Shown here: positions 59,381 to 64,000 of the stretch, in pieces
Numbering within the stretch: the first letter of the stretch is position 1
How the letters are laid out: each line of letters opens with the position of its first letter
The notes under the pieces: model-generated
Databases searched by the model: none
Seen by the model: the letters and a program-made list of their open reading frames with translations, nothing else
Told to the model about the DNA's origin: nothing
Origin: Theropithecus gelada
Lineage: Eukaryota; Chordata; Mammalia; Primates; Cercopithecidae
NCBI RefSeq assembly: GCF_003255815.1
Contig: NC_037673.1
Location: 11,983,006-12,047,005, forward strand
DNA length: 64,000 nt
Reading direction: 5' to 3'
Translations under genes and position numbers: made by a program

Positions 59381-59926
59381 AGATAATTTTTACATGTATA
59401 TATGTGTATACACATTTATTTTCTTAGTAAGCACTATGAATATGAACTTCTGTCTACACAAATCAAAAACAAGATTACATTCTCCATTAACCAAAGAATG
59501 ACAATGGGCAAAGAAAGGCAATAAATCTACCTCAGGATTGGCAGGACCGTCACATAAAGCAAGGAACTGCGGTGGTATTCCCACCTTGAGAAAGATGGAG
59601 TTACAGAAGGCGCAGAGACAGCCCTCAGCGGAAGACTGGACCACGGCACCCACTCTCGTGGGGACATCTCCACCAGCCCTGTGCAATTTATAACCCCAAA
59701 CTGCCGTGTTAGGACCTGCTCAGAACTGTGGGATTCTGGAGATCTGGAGAATATACTTACATAACGACCAGATGAGAAATACCATCCTCGAGGTTTTCTT
59801 CAAATACAAAACTTCCCTTAACATTTGCTTGTACACAAAACATTAACAACATGTAACACAGGCAGCAAGCACAAGAAATTGAATTCAGGTAGGAAGGTAA
59901 AAGCTGAGAGTATTGAGGAAAAAGGG

Positions 59927-60010
59927 AATAAGTGTATTTATAATTCACAATAAGTGTATTTATAATTCACATTATTTATAAATACACAATATAAGTGTAT
60001 TTATAATTCA
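59927..60010. repeat. 22-bp unit, two tandem copies plus a third after an inverted spacer
   Basis: 'aataagtgtatttataattc' plus 'ac' occurs at 59927 and 59949 and again at about 59989. The 20-bp spacer between copies two and three contains 'ttataaatacac', the inverted form of part of the unit. Confidence 0.95.
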
Positions 60011-60239
60011 CAAATAGGTAATGGAAGGAATATTATCTAAAATAAAACAGTATCTATGAAACAAAGCCAGAGGAATTGGATAGGAAACCTAGGCAGAAAT
60101 AACGGAAAGAAAAATGAAAGAAAGCGAAGAACTACAATTCTGGAGCTTCGTTCTTTCCACAAATCTTCCCACGTGTGACAAAAACATTCACAGATCTTTG
60201 CACTTGTTGACGATGGCATTGTTTTACTAATATGTTAAG

Positions 60240-60420
60240 TTTATGGCAGGAAGATGTGGATACAAATTCTGGGCTTCACTTACATGTCATGTGAGTTTGG
60301 AGAAGTACTTAACTTCTACCACTTCAATTTCCTCGTTTGGATATCGGTAAAAATAGTAACTCAGTGGGTAACATTGAAGATTAATCAGCTAATGCGGTTT
60401 ATTTCATGGTAAGCCCATAA
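60240..60420 (+). mobile_element. MIR SINE remnant
   Basis: 'agtacttaacttctaccact' and 'tcaatttcctcgtttgg', then 'gaagattaatcagctaatgc', follow the forward MIR core. Confidence 0.65.
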
Positions 60421-60689
60421 TCTTAACTTTAGTGTTAACTTTAATGTGTTGTTAAGCTCTAATGTTTACTAATTTGACAGTGTCTGGCCTTGAAATCAGA
60501 CTTCTCAATTAGCCGTCTCATGAGTATTTATTATTTTCATGAACAATGAACTCATTACTTTGTGTGTGTGTATGTTTTTACCTATTGTGAAGACATTTTT
60601 CCTTCAAGAAAGAAAATTAAATAATTACTACCAAGTTTAAAAATCCCTGACTTACACCTCTTTCAGCCAAACTAGTATATCCAAAACCT

Positions 60690-61200
60690 GCAGTCTGCCT
60701 TCCCGTTGTGATCTGACCTAGAGGGGGAGAACAAAAGCCCCTTTCTCAAGCTCTAGCTTACCTAACTTTCAGCAGAACAACTACAGAAGACCCTAGAAAC
60801 TGTTAACCACAGTTTCTGCTTCAGGGAGCCAGGGACTTCCCTGAAGCCCAGCACGTGCAGTTAGGACTGACACTCAACTTATAGTTACTCCTTGTTCATT
60901 TTAATGATAAAAAATCATATCCAAAGGAGGAAATTTAAAATGCCAATGCTACAGGAAATGAGTAAAGAAACATGTAAAACCGCTCCCACTGCATGCCCTT
61001 ATAATACCTCTCCCCCTAGGAAGGCCCTATAAAATTAACTCCCACACTTCTTCCAGGGAGCAGCCCGTTCCTTTTCCTTTCTCAAGACCGACTCCCTTGT
61101 GCGCAAGCTAAATAAATATTCTCTTAACTGCTATACATGATAGTCTTTTCTCATGATTTCTCTCCCGTGAGATAGCAAGAACCCAAAGTACCAGTAACAT
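60690..61200 (+). mobile_element. Possible solo LTR of unidentified family
   Basis: The block is richer in GC than its flanks and shows LTR-like layout: TATA-like 'ccctataaaatt' near 61027, then 'ccttttcctttctcaagacc', an AATAAA at 61111-61116 and a closing '...accagtaaca'. I cannot place a TG start or a target duplication. Confidence 0.35.
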
Positions 61201-62099
61201 ATCTTTCACAGGTTCCGCAAATCATTATTGATAACATGACAAAATTGTCAAGATAAGAAGCTTGCACAAACCATTGTACTTCCTTATATATGTTGCTTTC
61301 TTTTCTCAATGTGCTCCTAACTGCTAATACACAGACTGTTAAATATGGGTGCTAAATCACGTTGATTTAATTAATAAATGAAAAAAATCATGAAGAACAT
61401 TGTATACAATCCTTCCATAATCAATAATATTCTCACATATTTATTATTTCAGGCTTCATTTGGACTTTTTATGTATTTCTTGGGTAATAGATTAGAGCAT
61501 GGTTCTTAGAACTGTTACGGCATTATTATTGTGAAGTTCTGAAATTTACAAAATATACAGCGTTTTTAAAAATTTTCAGTGAATTTAATAGCTCCTAGTA
61601 AACAGCTCTATGAATTAAACACCTTTGTGGAATATCTAGCTCTATCTTTCTGAACAATGTGTCAATGCTTTTTGTTTCAGATATTACTTTTATTATTTCC
61701 ATATAAAATGAGTTTCAGAACTTAACATATTTCAAAAGTATATATATTTTAATAAATATTTATATTTATATAAATATATATTTCGATACATATATACTGA
61801 AGTTTTGTTTTTTCACACATATTATGAATATTCAAGGCACTTGATCATAGCAATGCAAAAATACTTACAACTTAATGGAAAAGTTTTTACTTTATTCTCT
61901 CTCCAACAGATTTGTGTATCTGACTACTAAAAGGCTGCTTTAGATTTGTTTTGTGTTATGAATTAGTATTAGCATCTTGACGTTCTTTACAATAATTAGC
62001 AGGGAAAATGTATTTAGATATACATTTATAGAGAGAAATTATAATGTTAAAGACTACATATGTATATGTGCAATATATATATATGTATATACCCTTAAA
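61201..62099. other. No recognised feature; TATA-rich patch 61740-61795
   Basis: AT-rich unassigned sequence with runs of 'atatatttat'. Confidence 0.5.
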
Positions 62100-62640
62100 A
62101 AGTACCAGATACTTCTTTATTCTGTGGCTTAAAACAACAAGAATTTATTCTTTCAAAGTGCTGGAGGCTAGCAGTCTGAAATCAGGATGTTGGCAGGGCC
62201 AAGCGCTCTTGGATGGCACTAGGGGGAGAACCCTCCTGGCTTCCTTCAGTTCCTCCTGGTGAAAAGCGTTCCTTGTGATGAGAAGGCATTGTGGCCAACA
62301 GGAGGAGCTGAAATAGAAGATAGGCTGAAATAGAAGAGAGGCTCTTCGCCTTGTTGATGCACCACTCCAGTCATATGACCATCTTCTCTCCAAGTGTCTT
62401 CATGTCATGTCATTTTTACCTTTGTACAGGTCTGTTTCTTCATCTGAATTTCCCCTTTTTAAAAGGACACTAATCATATTAAATTAGGGCTCACACTAAT
62501 GGCCTCATTTTAACTTGATTTTCTCTGTGAAGACTCTATTTCCAAACAAGATTCTGTTTTGAGATAGTGGGGTTTAGGACTTTAATATATCATTTGTTTT
62601 GACGCAATTCAAGCCCTACAAATATATTTATTTTTAAAAT
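62100..62640 (-). mobile_element. ERVL-MaLR-like LTR remnant
   Basis: 'ggcttaaaacaacaagaatt', 'gctggaggctagcagtctga', 'gatgcaccactccagtcat' and 'aagactctatttccaaac' match the reverse complement of a MaLR-type LTR ending in 'cgcaattcaagccctac'. The family name is uncertain. Opposed frames here are not genes. Confidence 0.55.
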
Positions 62641-63540
62641 GAACCTTTGAGCAACTATGTCTTTCCCTCTTGTATAAGTGAAATTACTAATCAAGATCAA
62701 GATAATTTTCATCTTCTAACTACATGTGATGATTAAAGGAATTTTCAGATGGGTCTAAATTTTTGAAAACATAGCTTCATTCATATTTATTTTAAATATT
62801 AGTCACAATTTTACTCTCTCATCAGATTTTCCTTTAAAATATGAACTGAACATGAGATTCACTTTCACATTGGATGTTTGATAGTTGTCTTATCAGATCA
62901 AATTATGTATACTTTGTAAGGAAGGGACATTTTTATGCTTAAATTTTCATTGCATATGGAAGACAGTCTGTGCCTAGGTGACATTGGCCTTATGTTAACA
63001 TATTCAACTATAACTTCCCAGATTAGGCTGTTCAAAGGACAACATCTGCTTGTCTAGTGGACTGACTCCCAGGGGGAGGAATGGTTCTAACAGGGGACAC
63101 AGTATGGTATTGTCTCCATTAAAATGAATGGTCTTCCTCGCAAAAGCCCATAAGCTCATTCTAATCACAAGAAAAACATTAAATACATATTGAGGGACAT
63201 TCTACAAAATTCCTAACCACTATTCCTCAAAACTGTCAAGGCCATCCAAGCAAAGAAAGTCTGAGAAAGTGTCACAGCCAAGAGGAGGTTAAGGAGATAT
63301 GACAGCTAGTGAAATGTGGCTTCCTGGTTGGAGTCCTAAAACAGCAAAAGGACATTAGAGGAAAATTAAAGGCATTGCAATGAAATACGGACTTTGTTAA
63401 TCCCATTAATATTGGTTTATTAGTTGTGACAAATATACCATATTAACGTAAGCTGTTAACAATAGAAGAAACAATAATACACTGAAATTCTCCATATTAG
63501 CTGTACAACTCTTCTATAAATCTAAAAGTAGTCTAAGGTT
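62641..63540. other. No recognised feature
   Basis: AT-rich unassigned sequence up to the last Alu. Confidence 0.5.
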
Positions 63541-63548
63541 GGAAGTTT

Positions 63549-63551
<3 letters not shown>

Positions 63552-63580
<29 letters not shown>

Positions 63581-63874
63581 TTCATTTATTTGAGACAGAG
63601 TCTCGCTCTGTCGCCCAGGCTGGAGTGCAGTGGTGCGATCTTAGCTCACTGCAAGCTCCGCCTCCTGAGTTCACACCATTCTCCTGCCTCAGCCTGCTGA
63701 GTAGCTGGGACTACAGGTGCCCACCACCATGCATGGCTAATTTTTTGTATTTTTTAAATTAGATCGGGGTTTCACCATGTCAGCCAGGCTGGTCTCGATC
63801 TCCTGACCTCATGATCCGTCCCCCTCGGCCTCCCAAAGTGCTGGGATTACAGGCGTGAGCCACTACGCCCAGCC
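63552..63874 (-). mobile_element. AluS/Y-like SINE with (TTTA)n tail
   Basis: A (TTTA)n head to about 63589, then 'tgagacagagtctcgctctg' to 'gagccactacgcccagcc'. Perfect target duplications 'ggaagtttatt' lie at 63541-63551 and 63875-63885. The final 115 bases of the window after it hold nothing I recognise. Confidence 0.95.
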
Positions 63875-64000
63875 GGAAGTTTATTTTTTCAAAAAAAGAA
63901 AGGTGAAACTGACCTTTGGCCATATTGGGCTCCTCATTTAATGAAAGCGTTACTATATTGACTGCAGTAATTGACACTAATTATCAAAGAAAAATTATGT

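Overview
The window is AT-rich, gene-poor primate DNA. I recognise no host protein-coding gene, exon, tRNA or rRNA. Nearly everything identifiable is transposable-element sequence: L1 pieces of several ages, Alu, MIR and L2, ERVL-MaLR LTRs, a MER5A, two MADE1 arms, a solo HERV-H LTR (LTR7) and one two-LTR class I endogenous retrovirus. Two Alus (about 9.9 and 12.1 kb) carry variants I associate with Old World monkey AluY lineages (a 'gccggatctc' stretch, a 'gtttacgcc' stretch). Together with the young provirus they suggest a macaque- or baboon-like source rather than human. A run of exactly 100 N at 12033-12132 is an assembly gap.

Layout. 1-7.4 kb: a minus-strand, nearly full-length old L1 (3' end at the left edge), carrying a MADE1 arm. 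7.4-25 kb: sparse sequence with Alus, MIR, L2, an old plus-strand L1, an MST/Alu chimeric junction, and a nested L1M > MaLR LTR > MADE1 block at 22.4-24.1 kb. 25.0-25.5 kb: a solo LTR7 with a perfect 5-bp target duplication. 27.0-33.7 kb: a gammaretrovirus-like provirus. 36-38.4 kb: old minus-strand L1. 42.3-43.1 kb: a THE1B-type LTR nested in another repeat. 43.7-48.3 kb: two 5'-inverted (twin-primed) L1s with an Alu between. 48.3-64 kb: mostly unassignable sequence with MIR, L1, MLT1-like, MER5A and Alu remnants and several small tandem duplications.

The provirus is the most informative object. Its order is 5' LTR (366 bp), tRNA-Pro primer site, a CpG-rich leader with a 2 x 71 bp + 3 x 111 bp tandem array, gag, pol, env, polypurine tract, 3' LTR (366 bp). 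The LTRs differ at only six sites, all transitions, four of them at CpG. The interior is nevertheless heavily broken: six in-frame stops in gag, loss of nucleocapsid, protease and the RT N-terminus, an altered RT active-site motif, a 24-A run with a frameshift in RNase H, a stop in late integrase, and loss of most of the env surface subunit. An open frame runs through the leader array in the same frame as gag, with one stop between them. It cannot encode a working virus. I cannot name its family without a search; PTERV1/CERV-type elements of African apes and Old World monkeys are one candidate.
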